Source of the DNA: Streptomyces antimicrobicus
GTDB lineage: Bacteria; Actinomycetota; Actinomycetes; Streptomycetales; Streptomycetaceae
Direction of reading: 5' to 3'
NCBI RefSeq assembly: GCF_020532625.1
Contig: NZ_JAJAUY010000028.1
Coordinates: 1-55,766 of the forward strand
DNA: 55,766 bases
The first letter of the stretch is position 1, and the number at the start of each line of letters is the position of its first letter. Below, in pieces: positions 36,203 to 44,804 of the stretch. The notes under the pieces were generated by a model. The model was not told the origin of the DNA, did not search any database, and saw only the letters and a program-made list of their open reading frames with translations. Position numbers and translations under genes: made by a program.

Positions 36203-37824
36203 CGACGGACGGGCGGGGTCGCGGGGGCGGACGCGCCTTCCTGGGGATGCCCAGGGCGCGGGTCGGGGGCGGCGGCCGGGCGGCGGGCGAGGACCGGGCC
36301 GCGGGCGACGGCCGGGCGGCGGGCGACGGCCGGGTGGCGGGCCGGGCCCGGGCGGGGGGCGAGGATCCGGCCGCCTTCCCGCCGTTCCCGGAGGCCGCGC
36401 GGGCCGCCGTACGGGACGAGCGGCTGCGCGCCAACCTGCGGCACGCCACCAGCACCATCCGCGACAAACGCGCCCGCGCCGTCGGCGAACTCGCCGACTG
36501 GGACCGGCTGCGGGCGGCCGGCAAGGCGGTCAAGGACCACACCCTGCGCCATCTGGACCACTACCTCCTCCAGTTGGAGGAGGCGGTCACCGCCGCCGGC
36601 GGCACCGTCCACTGGGCGGCCGACGCCGCCGAGGCGTGCCGCGTCGTCACCGCGCTCGTCCGCGCCACGGGCGAGCGCGAGGTGGTCAAGGTCAAGTCGA
36701 TGGCCACGCAGGAGATCGGCCTCGACGAGGCGCTGGAGGCGGCGGGCGTCGCGGCGTACGAGACCGACCTCGCCGAGCTCATCGTGCAGCTCGGCCGCGA
36801 CCGCCCCTCGCACATCCTGGTGCCCGCCATCCACCGCAACCGGGCCGAGATCCGCGACCTTTTCCGTACCGAGATGGGCCGCTGGGGCCGCCCGGCCCCG
36901 GCGGACCTCGACGACACCCCCGCCGCGCTCGCCGAGGCGGCGCGGCTGCACCTGCGCGAGAAGTTCCTGCGCGCCAAGGTCGGCATCTCCGGCGCCAACT
37001 TCATGGTCGCGGAAACCGGCACCCTGGTCGTGGTCGAGTCCGAGGGCAACGGCCGGATGTGCCTGACCCTCCCGGAGACGCTGATCTCGGTCGTCGGCAT
37101 CGAGAAGGTCGTCCCCACCTTCCGCGACCTGGAGATCTTCCTGCAGACCCTGCCGCGCTCCTCGACCGCCGAACGGATGAACCCGTACACCACGATGTGG
37201 ACCGGCACGACCGACGGCGACGGCCCGTCCGCCTTCCACCTCGTCCTCCTCGACAACGGCCGCACCGACACCCTCGCCGACGAGGTGGGCCGCCAGGCCC
37301 TGCGCTGCATCCGATGCTCCGCCTGCCTCAACGTCTGCCCGGTGTACGAGCGCGCGGGCGGCCACGCGTACGGCTCCGTCTACCCGGGCCCGATCGGCGC
37401 CGTGCTCACCCCGCAACTGCGCGGCACGGACAGCGGGATCGACGCCTCGCTCCCCTTCGCCTCCACCCTGTGCGGGGCCTGCTACGACGTCTGCCCCGTG
37501 GCCATCGACATCCCCGAGGTCCTGGTCCACCTGCGCGAACGGATCGTCCAGGGCGGCCCGGTGACCCGCGGCGGCGTGCGCGTCCGCATCCGCCCGGCCC
37601 GGGGCCACGCCGCCGAGCGGGCCGCCGTACGCGCCGCCCGCCGGCTGCTCGACCGTCCGGGCGCGCTGCGCGCGGGCGAGCGCCTGCTGGCCCGCGCCCG
37701 CCGCCTGGGCTTCCGGCCCCACCGCCTGCCCGGCCCGGGCCGGGCCTGGACCGAGACCCGCGACCTGCCGGGGGCGCCGGCGGAGCCGTTCCGCGACTGG
37801 TGGGCGCGGGAACGGGGAGGCTGA
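36199..37824 (+). CDS. lutB: L-lactate utilisation protein LutB
   Basis: 541 residues. Residues 1-55 form an unusual Gly/Arg/Ala-rich extension with repeats such as RAAGDGRAAGDGRVAG. The LUD domain follows (KSMATQEIGLDEALEAAG, GANFMVAETGTLVVVESEGN), then two 4Fe-4S motifs: RCIRCSACLNVCPVY and LCGACYDVCPVAIDIPEVL. The C-terminus is Arg-rich. The pre-LUD extension is longer than in typical LutB. Start ATG 36199, four-base overlap with lutA; GGAGGAG lies upstream. Confidence 0.94.
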   Translation: MTTDGRGRGGGRAFLGMPRARVGGGGRAAGEDRAAGDGRAAGDGRVAGRARAGGEDPAAFPPFPEAARAAVRDERLRANLRHATSTIRDKRARAVGELADWDRLRAAGKAVKDHTLRHLDHYLLQLEEAVTAAGGTVHWAADAAEACRVVTALVRATGEREVVKVKSMATQEIGLDEALEAAGVAAYETDLAELIVQLGRDRPSHILVPAIHRNRAEIRDLFRTEMGRWGRPAPADLDDTPAALAEAARLHLREKFLRAKVGISGANFMVAETGTLVVVESEGNGRMCLTLPETLISVVGIEKVVPTFRDLEIFLQTLPRSSTAERMNPYTTMWTGTTDGDGPSAFHLVLLDNGRTDTLADEVGRQALRCIRCSACLNVCPVYERAGGHAYGSVYPGPIGAVLTPQLRGTDSGIDASLPFASTLCGACYDVCPVAIDIPEVLVHLRERIVQGGPVTRGGVRVRIRPARGHAAERAAVRAARRLLDRPGALRAGERLLARARRLGFRPHRLPGPGRAWTETRDLPGAPAEPFRDWWARERGG

Positions 37825-37830
37825 CGACCG

Positions 37831-38475
37831 ATGACGACCAAGGACCGCATCCTGGGCCGTATCCGCCGGGCCGTGGGCGACGCGCGCCCGCCGGCGGCGG
37901 CGGAGGGCGGCATCGCGCGGGACTACCTGCTCCAGCACGGCCACCGCACGCCGGCCGAGCGGGTGGACCTGCTGGCCGCGCACCTCGCCGAGTACCGGGC
38001 GCGGGTCCACCGCGCGGACCCCGACGGCCTGCCCGCCCTGCTGGGACGGCTGCTGGCCGAGCCCGGCGCGCGCACCGTGGTGGTCCCGCCGGGCCTGCCC
38101 GAGTGGTGGCTGAGCGGCACGGACGTGACCCGGGTCCGGGACGAGGCGTCGACGACGGCCCACGAGCTCGACCGGGTCGACAGCGTGGTGACGGGCTGCG
38201 CGCTGGCCGTCGCGGAGACCGGGACGCTGGTCCTGGACGGTTCGCCGGACCAGGGCAGGCGCCGCATCACCCTGGTCCCCGACCACCACGTGTGCGTCGT
38301 ACGCGTCCCGGACCAGGTGGTGGACTCGGTCCCGCAGGCCCTGCCGCTGCTGGACCCGGCCCGCCCGCTGACCTGGATCTCGGGGCCCTCGGCGACCAGC
38401 GACATCGAACTCGACCGGGTGGAAGGCGTCCACGGCCCCCGGACGCTGGACGTCGTGCTGCTCGGGCCAGAATAG
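37831..38475 (+). CDS. lutC: L-lactate utilisation protein LutC
   Basis: 214 residues. The LUD domain shows TTAHELDRVDSVVTGCALAV, AETGTLVLDGSPDQGRR, PDHHVCVVRVPDQVV and the final ISGPSATSDIELDRVEGVHG, the most conserved segment of the family. It starts 6 bp after lutB and completes the lut operon. Confidence 0.94.
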   Translation: MTTKDRILGRIRRAVGDARPPAAAEGGIARDYLLQHGHRTPAERVDLLAAHLAEYRARVHRADPDGLPALLGRLLAEPGARTVVVPPGLPEWWLSGTDVTRVRDEASTTAHELDRVDSVVTGCALAVAETGTLVLDGSPDQGRRRITLVPDHHVCVVRVPDQVVDSVPQALPLLDPARPLTWISGPSATSDIELDRVEGVHGPRTLDVVLLGPE

Positions 38476-38479
38476 GGAC

Positions 38480-38875
38480 ATGCCCTCCCACATCGCCCTC
38501 ACGGCCCTGGTCGTCGCCGACTACGACGACGCCATCGACTTCTACACCCGCGCCCTCGGCTTCGACCTCGTCGAGGACACGCCCCGGCCCGACGGCTCCC
38601 GCTGGGTGGTGGTCCGCCCGCCGGGCGCCACGGAGGCCGCGCTGCTGCTGGCCCGGGCCAAGGACGAGGCGCAGCGGGCCCGGGTGGGCGACCAGACCGG
38701 CGGCCGGGTCGGCTTCTTCCTCCACACCGACGACTTCGCCCGCGACCACGCCCGCATGACCGCCGAAGGCGTCCGCTTCCTGGAGGAGCCGCGCCACGAA
38801 CCGTACGGCTCGGTCGCCGTCTTCGAGGACCTGTACGGCAACCGCTGGGACCTCCTCCAGCCGGCCCAGCCGTAG
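38480..38875 (+). CDS. VOC-superfamily (glyoxalase-like) protein
   Basis: 131 residues in the betaalphabetabetabeta layout: HIALTALVVADYDDAIDFY, LGFDLVEDTPRPDGSRWV, GRVGFFLHTDDFARDHARM, FLEEPRHEPYGSVAVFEDLY, GNRWDLLQ. The metal ligand positions (His near residue 4, Glu in VFEDLYGNRWDL) match the glyoxalase/dioxygenase family. It starts 4 bp after lutC and may be cotranscribed; its substrate is unknown. Confidence 0.9.
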   Translation: MPSHIALTALVVADYDDAIDFYTRALGFDLVEDTPRPDGSRWVVVRPPGATEAALLLARAKDEAQRARVGDQTGGRVGFFLHTDDFARDHARMTAEGVRFLEEPRHEPYGSVAVFEDLYGNRWDLLQPAQP

Positions 38876-38909
38876 CCCCTGCCGGCCGGGGCGGCGGGCC
38901 GGCAAGGGG
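38876..38909. terminator. Terminator between convergent genes
   Basis: CCCCTGCCGGCC pairs with GGCCGGCAAGGGG around a 9-base loop, immediately after the VOC stop codon. Confidence 0.65.
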
Positions 38910-38978
38910 CGGCGGCCGGCAGGGCCTACGGCCGGGGGCGGCGGTGCGGTCGGGCCCACGGCCGGGTCCGCCCGCCGC

Positions 38979-39455
38979 CTACCGGCCGGTGAGCCGGGGT
39001 GACTCCTGGGCGGCGTCGACGCGTTCCCCGTGCTCGACCCGCCCGGCCAACGCCCCGGCCCAGTGGACGAGCCCGGGCACGTCGATGCCGTGCCCGCCGC
39101 CCGACGCGGCGACGGACGCGGCACCGCGCCGGAGCAACCGGGCCCCGCCGACGGCGTTCCCGCGCGCGGCGTGCGTCAGCCCGACCGCGAGCTGCGCGAG
39201 CCCGCGCCACAGCCCGGCCTCGGCGGCGGGCCCGCTCTTCCACGCGTCCTCGAACACCTCGTGCGCGTGGAACGGCATCCCGGCGTCGAGCAGCCGCTGC
39301 GCCTCGCCCAAGGTCCCGGCGGGCGTCCGCACCACCCCCTCCGGCTGCCGCTCGACCCCTTCGGCCCCGTACGGCAACGGCCGCCCCAGCCCGTCCCGCG
39401 GCCGCGCGCTGCGCGCCCGCCCTTCGGCATCCCTGTCCCGCTTCTTCGCCGTCAC
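38979..39455 (-). CDS. DUF309 protein
   Basis: 158 residues from GTG 39455. The DUF309 segment is GMPFHAHEVFEDAWKSGPAA, with the E-x-x-W pattern, then LWRGLAQLAVGLTHAARGN and GARLLRRGAASVA. DUF309 proteins are small all-helical proteins of unknown role. An upstream in-frame ATG at 39563 would run into the tRNA promoter region and is not used. Confidence 0.87.
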   Translation of the reverse strand: MTAKKRDRDAEGRARSARPRDGLGRPLPYGAEGVERQPEGVVRTPAGTLGEAQRLLDAGMPFHAHEVFEDAWKSGPAAEAGLWRGLAQLAVGLTHAARGNAVGGARLLRRGAASVAASGGGHGIDVPGLVHWAGALAGRVEHGERVDAAQESPRLTGR

Positions 39456-39563
39456 ACGACCATCCTCCCGCGCCGCCCGACTACCCGTGCGCACCCACCC
39501 CTCAGCGTGGGGTAATGTTCTTCCTGCACCGCCACCGGGGGCCAAAACCCCAGGTGAGGGCAT

Positions 39564-39637
<74 letters not shown>

Positions 39638-39647
39638 CTCTGCTTTT

Positions 39648-39671
39648 CGCAGGTCGGAGGCCGTTCTCTCA
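39648..39671 (+). repeat. Left attachment repeat (attL core)
   Basis: 24 bp starting CGCAGGTCGG, identical to 50197-50220 and 4279-4302. It includes the 5' arm of the tRNA terminator hairpin but none of the tRNA. Confidence 0.9.
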
Positions 39672-39692
39672 ATTATGGGAGGGCGGCCTTTC
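39658..39692 (+). terminator. tRNA-Pro copy 2 terminator, island-borne 3' half
   Basis: AGGCCG / CGGCCT stem followed by TTT. The 3' arm belongs to the island and differs from the chromosomal version by a GGGCGGCCT in place of GGACGGCCT, so the island restores a working hairpin for the tRNA after insertion. Confidence 0.7.
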
Positions 39693-41059
39693 GTGTGTCC
39701 GCAGCCATGGTGGTCGCACGTCCAACCTGCGGCCGGTTGGCCGTGGCGCTGAAGGCTGGCGGCGCGGGGGAGTGGAGGGCGCCGAGGGCCTCGCGGAGTT
39801 GGCGGATGTGGTCGCGTGGTGGTCGCAGCCATGCCGGGCGTCTAGTTTCGGGGCTGGTGTTCTGGGCTCCGGTGAGGGTTCGGTCGATGGTGTCGACGGC
39901 TTCGCGAGCTGCCTGCCGGGTGAGGTGGCTGTAGATGTTCGCAGTGAGTCGACAGGGTGGAGTGCCGCAGTGTCTAGGAGACCACGGTGAGCGGCACGCC
40001 GGCGGAGATCGTGATCGGGGCGGCCAGGTGGCGCAGATCGCGGACCGTGATCCGCGGGACGCCGGCTTCTTCGGACAGCTGGTGGAGCCGGTCGAGGACC
40101 TGGTGCGGTCCGAGCGGTCGGCCGTTGGGTCGGCAGAAGACGAGACCGGCGAACGGGTCGTCAGGAACGCTTCGCGTAGGTCGTGTTGTGCGGGCGTGGT
40201 GCCGCAGGGCGGTGGCGACGCGAGGTGAGATGGCGACCCACCCGCGGCTTGACCGGGTCTTGGGCGCCGTGATGACGAGGTGGTTGTTGTCGATGGCGGA
40301 GAGCGTGCAGCGCACGTAGAGGACGCCCTCGCCCAGGTGGACGTCGTCCCAGTGGAGCCCGAGGGCTTCGCCCTTGCGCATGCCGGTCCCGATCAGGAAC
40401 TCGAACAGGTCGGCGATCTCGGGGTCGGCCTGGTGGCAGTAGGTGAGGAAGCGTGCGGCCTCCTCCGCGGTCCAGATGCGTCGTTCCGGTGCCGGCGGGC
40501 GGCGTAGGACCGGGGGAGAGGCGGGGTTGTGGGGGAGGCGGTGTTGTCGGACGGCGTCGCCGAGGGCGCTGGAGAGGGTGGCCAGGCAGCGGTAGAGGGT
40601 GGTGCGGCCGCGTCCGGCGGCGAGCTGGCAGGTGACGAAGGCGGAGATGTGCCGGTGGGCGAGCTGGTCGAGCTTGAGGGTGCCGAAGGCCGGGACGAGG
40701 TCGTTGCGGACGTAGTCGCGGTAGCGGGCCATCGTGGTCGGCTTCAGCACCAGGGCCTTCGCCTGCAGCCAGGCGCCCAGGTAGGCGGCGACGGTCTGGC
40801 TGGGGTCGGCGTTGTATCCGCCAGCCTCGCCCTCAAGGAACCGGCCCAGGGCCTGCTCGGCGGCATCCTGGGTGGAGAATCCGCCCCGTCGCACGGTGGT
40901 GCGGTGGTAGTCGGGGGTGGGGACGTCGACGGCGAAGTTCCAGGTGCCGTGCTGGCTATCGGTGAGCAGGTGGGGGCAGTGGGTGCCGAGCTGGTGGTGC
41001 TGGGGGTCTCTGCAGCCGCAGCGGCGGTAGATCCGGCCGCGGCCGGTGCTGGTACGCAT
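39673..41059 (-). pseudogene. int: Tyrosine recombinase (integrase), inactivated
   Basis: The reading frame from ATG 41059 encodes 361 residues: an N-terminal core-binding domain (TMARYRDYVRNDLVPAFGTL), catalytic Arg in GTGMRKGEALGLHWDD, Lys in PKTRSSRGW, and RDLRHLAAPITISAGVPLTV. It then meets TAG at 39974-39976. Beyond it the homology goes on: LRHSTLST in the same frame, then, after one extra base near 39946-39949, TANIYSHLTRQAAREAVDTI in the next frame, to a TAA at 39673. The catalytic Tyr is in ANIYSHL, after both lesions, so the product cannot recombine DNA. Two independent lesions make sequencing error unlikely. Confidence 0.85.
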
Positions 41060-41207
41060 GGGGATCGCCTCCGGGAGGCGAGAGCGGGAGTGGATGCTTC
41101 CAGCGTGCGACCACAGGCGACCACCGCGCCTTCCAGAGGCTCCTGACCAGCATGTTTCCCTTGTCGGAGCGCCAGGGACTCGGGGCTGCAGGGGAGGTCG
41201 GCTTCAC

Positions 41208-41558
41208 ATGCCCAGACCTGGAAGCGTCGTGCGTACGGCCCTGGCCTTGCTGGCCGTCGCATGCCGCGATCGCGAGATCGTCACCTTCACCTACCGTCGT
41301 GGCAGCGGCGAGACCGGACGCCGCCACGCCGAACCGCACGCCCTGGTCTGTGCCGCCCCGGCCTGGTACCTGGTCGCCTACGACACGAATCCGACGAAGG
41401 GCGCCTTTTTCCGTGTCGACCGCCTAACCGACCCCACCCCCTCAGGCCGCCGCCTCACCCCCGCGAGCTACCCGCCCGCGACGCCGCCGCCTACCTCGCC
41501 GAACGCCTCGCCGCCGCCCGCCCGCTACGCCCTCCACGCTACCGTTCGCGCCACCTGA
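41208..41558 (+). pseudogene. Decayed WYL-domain regulator fragment
   Basis: About 115 residues match a WYL ligand-binding domain: LALLAVACRDREIVTFTYRR, AEPHALVCAAPAWYLVAYDT, FFRVDRLTDP. The N-terminal helix-turn-helix is missing. After GRRLTP the expected continuation (ELPARDAAAYLAERLAAARP) appears in another frame, and the frame then returns, so two compensating indels have scrambled about 20 residues. It is probably non-functional. Confidence 0.65.
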
Positions 41559-42074
41559 AGCGGGCCATGGAGTCACAGCGGAGCTGCCGCCCGAGAGGCC
41601 CAAGAAGTACCCCCTGCGACAACGTCGGTAGGGACCGCGTCGTCGGGGCCAAGCTCGATGCTGAGAAATTATTCGGCGATGTGGTGGGCGTTGTTGGTGG
41701 CGAGGTCGAGGGTGCCGGTGTGGTCGTCGAGTGGTTGGACGCGGCCGGGCAGGGGGCCCTGTCGCGGCCCGACACCAGGCAGTTGGTGTTCCGCAACAAG
41801 GAGCAGAATGGCTGGGTGGTCCTCTCAGAGGAGACCCTCGACGATGCTGTCCTGGACTCCCGCCGAACATCTTCCCCGCGGTCACACCCTCCGGCTCAAC
41901 AGCCAGGACCCTGCCCACCACCACACGCCCCCGACTCGTCCGGCCCTGTCCGCCGCCACGACCGGAAGACGGCTGACGGCCGAATGGAGGGACCGCGTCC
42001 GCCGCTGCACGCAGGGTTGACCTTGCTCTTGGCGTTGGATGAATGCTTCAGTGAACCGTTGTGAGGAGGAGTGC
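41559..42074. other. Island stretch without a recognised gene
   Basis: Open reading frames exist but none has recognisable homology. The frame around 41640-41860 gives a plausible peptide (KLDAEKLFGDVVGVVGGEVE, WVVLSEETLDDAV) that may be a remnant. The promoter of the ATPase/HNH operon should lie near 42000. Confidence 0.4.
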
Positions 42075-43736
42075 GTGCGCTTCATCGTGTTGGGGGCAGA
42101 GGGGCGGCCACAGGGACCGAGCAGGCAGCGTGCCTGCCTCTTGGAACCTGTACCGCTGTCGGACGATGACTACCTGACTCTCTATCGCCTTTGGTTCGCT
42201 GATGGTAGCGGGGCCGTGGATGAACTTGGGACGGTCAAGATCGGCTATGCCGATCTGGTCCGCGATGAAAGGCCTCTCGAAGAAGGGGAGTTCGACGAGC
42301 TGATGGGCCTGGATCAACGGCTGTATTGGTTTTCGCTGGGCCAGGACGCCACGTACTACGAGAGCATCAGCAGGCTGGGATCCTCTGTTCGCGTCGAGAT
42401 CCTCGAGGGGTTGCGCGACATGGCGTTCGGTCATGAGGCAGCCCAGGAAGCCCAGCACTGGGACGTAACACAGACCTCCCTCCTGCGTAGCGTGGAACCG
42501 CAGACCGTCGAGATCCAGTTCCGGCGAATCGCGCGGGGCGGCTCTCGGTTGACGGCGTACCACTTCGAATATGTGATACCTCGTGCCAACCGGGCGGAGA
42601 GGCAGGCAGAAGCGTGGCGCCTGGCATTCTCGGTCACCCCTCATTCTCGACCACCGTCCAATATCCATGTGCTTATCGGCCGGAACGGAGTCGGCAAGAC
42701 GACGCTGCTGGGTCACATTGGCGAGGCGGTGGTCAATCCGCATGCGCAACCCCGGGACGTCGGTGAGGTCGTGTGGGCAGACGACGGAATGGGAGCGTTC
42801 ACGAACGTCGTAGCGGTCACGTTTAGCGCCTTCGATCCGGCTCAGGAAGGCGACGAGGCGGGAGCCGGCCAAGCTGAGGTCGACGGTGACGAAGGCCATC
42901 GCCTGCTAAAGGGCTGGGACCACGACGAGGATGTACCTGGCGATAACATCCCGCCGGCCGAATCGACTGAGCCGAACGTCAGATACACGTACGTGGGCCT
43001 GGCCAAAGTCGACGTGCACGGTCGTCCCACACGTGAGCGCAAGTCGTACGATGATCTCAGCTCAGAATTCTGCAAGAGCGTCGAAGAGATCCATGCAGCG
43101 GGGCGCATTGGCCGCTGGATCTCCGCGCTGACCGTGCTCAGCAGCGATCCGCACTTCTACGAGTCTCCAATCCATTCTTTTGCCCGAGACCTGCTGGATA
43201 CCTTCTACTCCCGAGAAACTAGAGAACGGGCGCGGCAGATCTTCTCGTCGCTTAGTTCTGGGCATGCAATTGTCCTGTTGACGATCACGCGACTGGTGGA
43301 GACTGTTGCGGAGCAATCCCTCGTCCTCCTGGACGAGCCTGAGGCTCATCTGCATCCTCCCCTGCTCGCGTCCTTCGTCAGGGCCCTGTCCGATCTCCTT
43401 ACTGACCGCAACGGCGTCGCGCTTATCGGCACCCACTCGCCGGTAGTCCTTCAGGAGGTTCCGCGTTCGTGCGTGTGGAAAGTCAGCCGCTGGGACCGGC
43501 ACCTACCGCAGCGGCCTACCCTGCAGACCTACGGGGAGAACGTCGGTGTTCTCACTCATGAGGTATTCGGTTTGGAGGTCCGGGAGTCCGGCTTCCATGC
43601 CGAGATTGCTCAGGCAGTTGAGGAGCTGGGCTCGTTCGACCTGGTCATGAACCGATTTGAGGGACAGCTTGGTGGAGAGGCGAAGGGCCTGCTCCGCATT
43701 CTCCTGGCCCACCGGAATGCGGACGGACAGTATTGA
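42075..43736 (+). CDS. PtuA-like AAA/ABC ATPase (Septu-type defence)
   Basis: 553 residues from GTG 42075; AGGAGGA ends 4-5 bases upstream, which favours this over the in-frame ATG 42039. Walker A is LIGRNGVGKTTLLG near residue 205, after a 190-residue N-terminal domain. A long insertion follows, then the signature-like IFSSLSSGHAIVLLTITRL, Walker B SLVLLDEPEAHLHPPLL and the H-loop ALIGTHSPVVLQEV. This is the SMC/OLD-like ATPase of PtuA, paired with the HNH gene directly behind it. In Septu, PtuA forms a complex with PtuB and licenses its nuclease. Alternatives are another ATPase/HNH system of the same superfamily or a retron-linked PtuAB. Codon usage is less GC-biased than the neighbours. 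Confidence 0.72.
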   Translation: MRFIVLGAEGRPQGPSRQRACLLEPVPLSDDDYLTLYRLWFADGSGAVDELGTVKIGYADLVRDERPLEEGEFDELMGLDQRLYWFSLGQDATYYESISRLGSSVRVEILEGLRDMAFGHEAAQEAQHWDVTQTSLLRSVEPQTVEIQFRRIARGGSRLTAYHFEYVIPRANRAERQAEAWRLAFSVTPHSRPPSNIHVLIGRNGVGKTTLLGHIGEAVVNPHAQPRDVGEVVWADDGMGAFTNVVAVTFSAFDPAQEGDEAGAGQAEVDGDEGHRLLKGWDHDEDVPGDNIPPAESTEPNVRYTYVGLAKVDVHGRPTRERKSYDDLSSEFCKSVEEIHAAGRIGRWISALTVLSSDPHFYESPIHSFARDLLDTFYSRETRERARQIFSSLSSGHAIVLLTITRLVETVAEQSLVLLDEPEAHLHPPLLASFVRALSDLLTDRNGVALIGTHSPVVLQEVPRSCVWKVSRWDRHLPQRPTLQTYGENVGVLTHEVFGLEVRESGFHAEIAQAVEELGSFDLVMNRFEGQLGGEAKGLLRILLAHRNADGQY

Positions 43737-44578
43737 TGTGGCCTCTCGACCCACCCCCTCTGTCGGCTCGGGACAGCTACGAAACATGTGTGCGCGGCAC
43801 CAGGGATGCGCAGCGGCGTCAGCAGCTGGTCACGGCCCGCGTGAGCGTGGACGCAGCAGGCGAGCGCTTCCGAGAAGCCGCAAGTCTTGGCACGCTGCAT
43901 GACTTGGATGGCCAAGAGTTCACTGTGCCGGGGATCGCACCGGGGGAGCTGGTGCGATGGGTGTACGAAAACGGAATGGTCGGTTCCAAGGATGGGCGGG
44001 TCGTCTACGAGCAGATTCTGGCCGCCGCGCCGGACGAAAGGTGTCCTATGTGTGGGCATGGGATGGTCCGCACCCTGGACCACTTCCTACCCAAGAGACT
44101 GTTCCCTGCGCTGTGCGTAGACCCGCTGAATCTGGTGCCAGCCTGCGCAGACTGCAACCATGTCAAGGGTGAACGCATTCCAGCGGATGCCGAGACCACC
44201 CTGCTCCATCCCTACCTGGACCGCATAGACCAAGACGCCTGGCTGCATGCCCAGGTCGCCGATAGCAGTCCGGTGTGGCTGGAGTTCTTCGTCAGCCCTC
44301 CGTCCCACTGGGAGGACATTCTTATCGAGCGAACCACGTATCACTTCAAGCTGTTCGGATTGGCCAGGCTATTCGCCGTCCAAGCCAACCGGACTGTGCA
44401 CAGTATCCGCCGCCAGCTGACTGCGATGCTCGGTGCCGGTGGCAAAGACATGGTGCGCGCCTACCTCGCGGATGAAGCCGAGACGCGGCTCGCAGCCCGG
44501 CTCAATGGGTGGGAAGGAGTCACTTACCGGGCGTTGGCACAAGATGACGCCTTCTGCGGCGGTGCATTCATACTCTGA
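43736..44578 (+). CDS. PtuB-like HNH endonuclease (Septu-type defence)
   Basis: 280 residues; ATG 43736 shares its A with the ATPase stop (TGATG), so translation is coupled. The HNH/zinc core spans about residues 102-148: ERCPMCGHGMVRTLDHFLPK, then LNLVPACADCNHVKGE, giving CxxC...DH...N...CxxCN. The DHFLPK and NLVPxCxxCN forms are characteristic of PtuB nucleases. The C-terminal 130 residues are helical and unassigned. It should be the DNA-cutting effector of the pair. Confidence 0.75.
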   Translation: MWPLDPPPLSARDSYETCVRGTRDAQRRQQLVTARVSVDAAGERFREAASLGTLHDLDGQEFTVPGIAPGELVRWVYENGMVGSKDGRVVYEQILAAAPDERCPMCGHGMVRTLDHFLPKRLFPALCVDPLNLVPACADCNHVKGERIPADAETTLLHPYLDRIDQDAWLHAQVADSSPVWLEFFVSPPSHWEDILIERTTYHFKLFGLARLFAVQANRTVHSIRRQLTAMLGAGGKDMVRAYLADEAETRLAARLNGWEGVTYRALAQDDAFCGGAFIL

Positions 44579-44804
44579 GTATCGGTCTGTTGTCGGGCGG
44601 CCCAGGAGCGGTATTCGTGGGGTGACGGACTGCCGCGACGGCGCATCGTCAAGTTGAAGACGTCACGGAAACACGTTCGGGTCATTCGATGGCACTGTCG
44701 CCATGCTGTGATCCCCAGAGGCGCGCACGAGCTGTAACCATCGACTACTGGTAGTGATTGCCTCGCCGGTCTGGTGAGGCCTCGTGCTCTCGCGAAGGTT
44801 CGTC

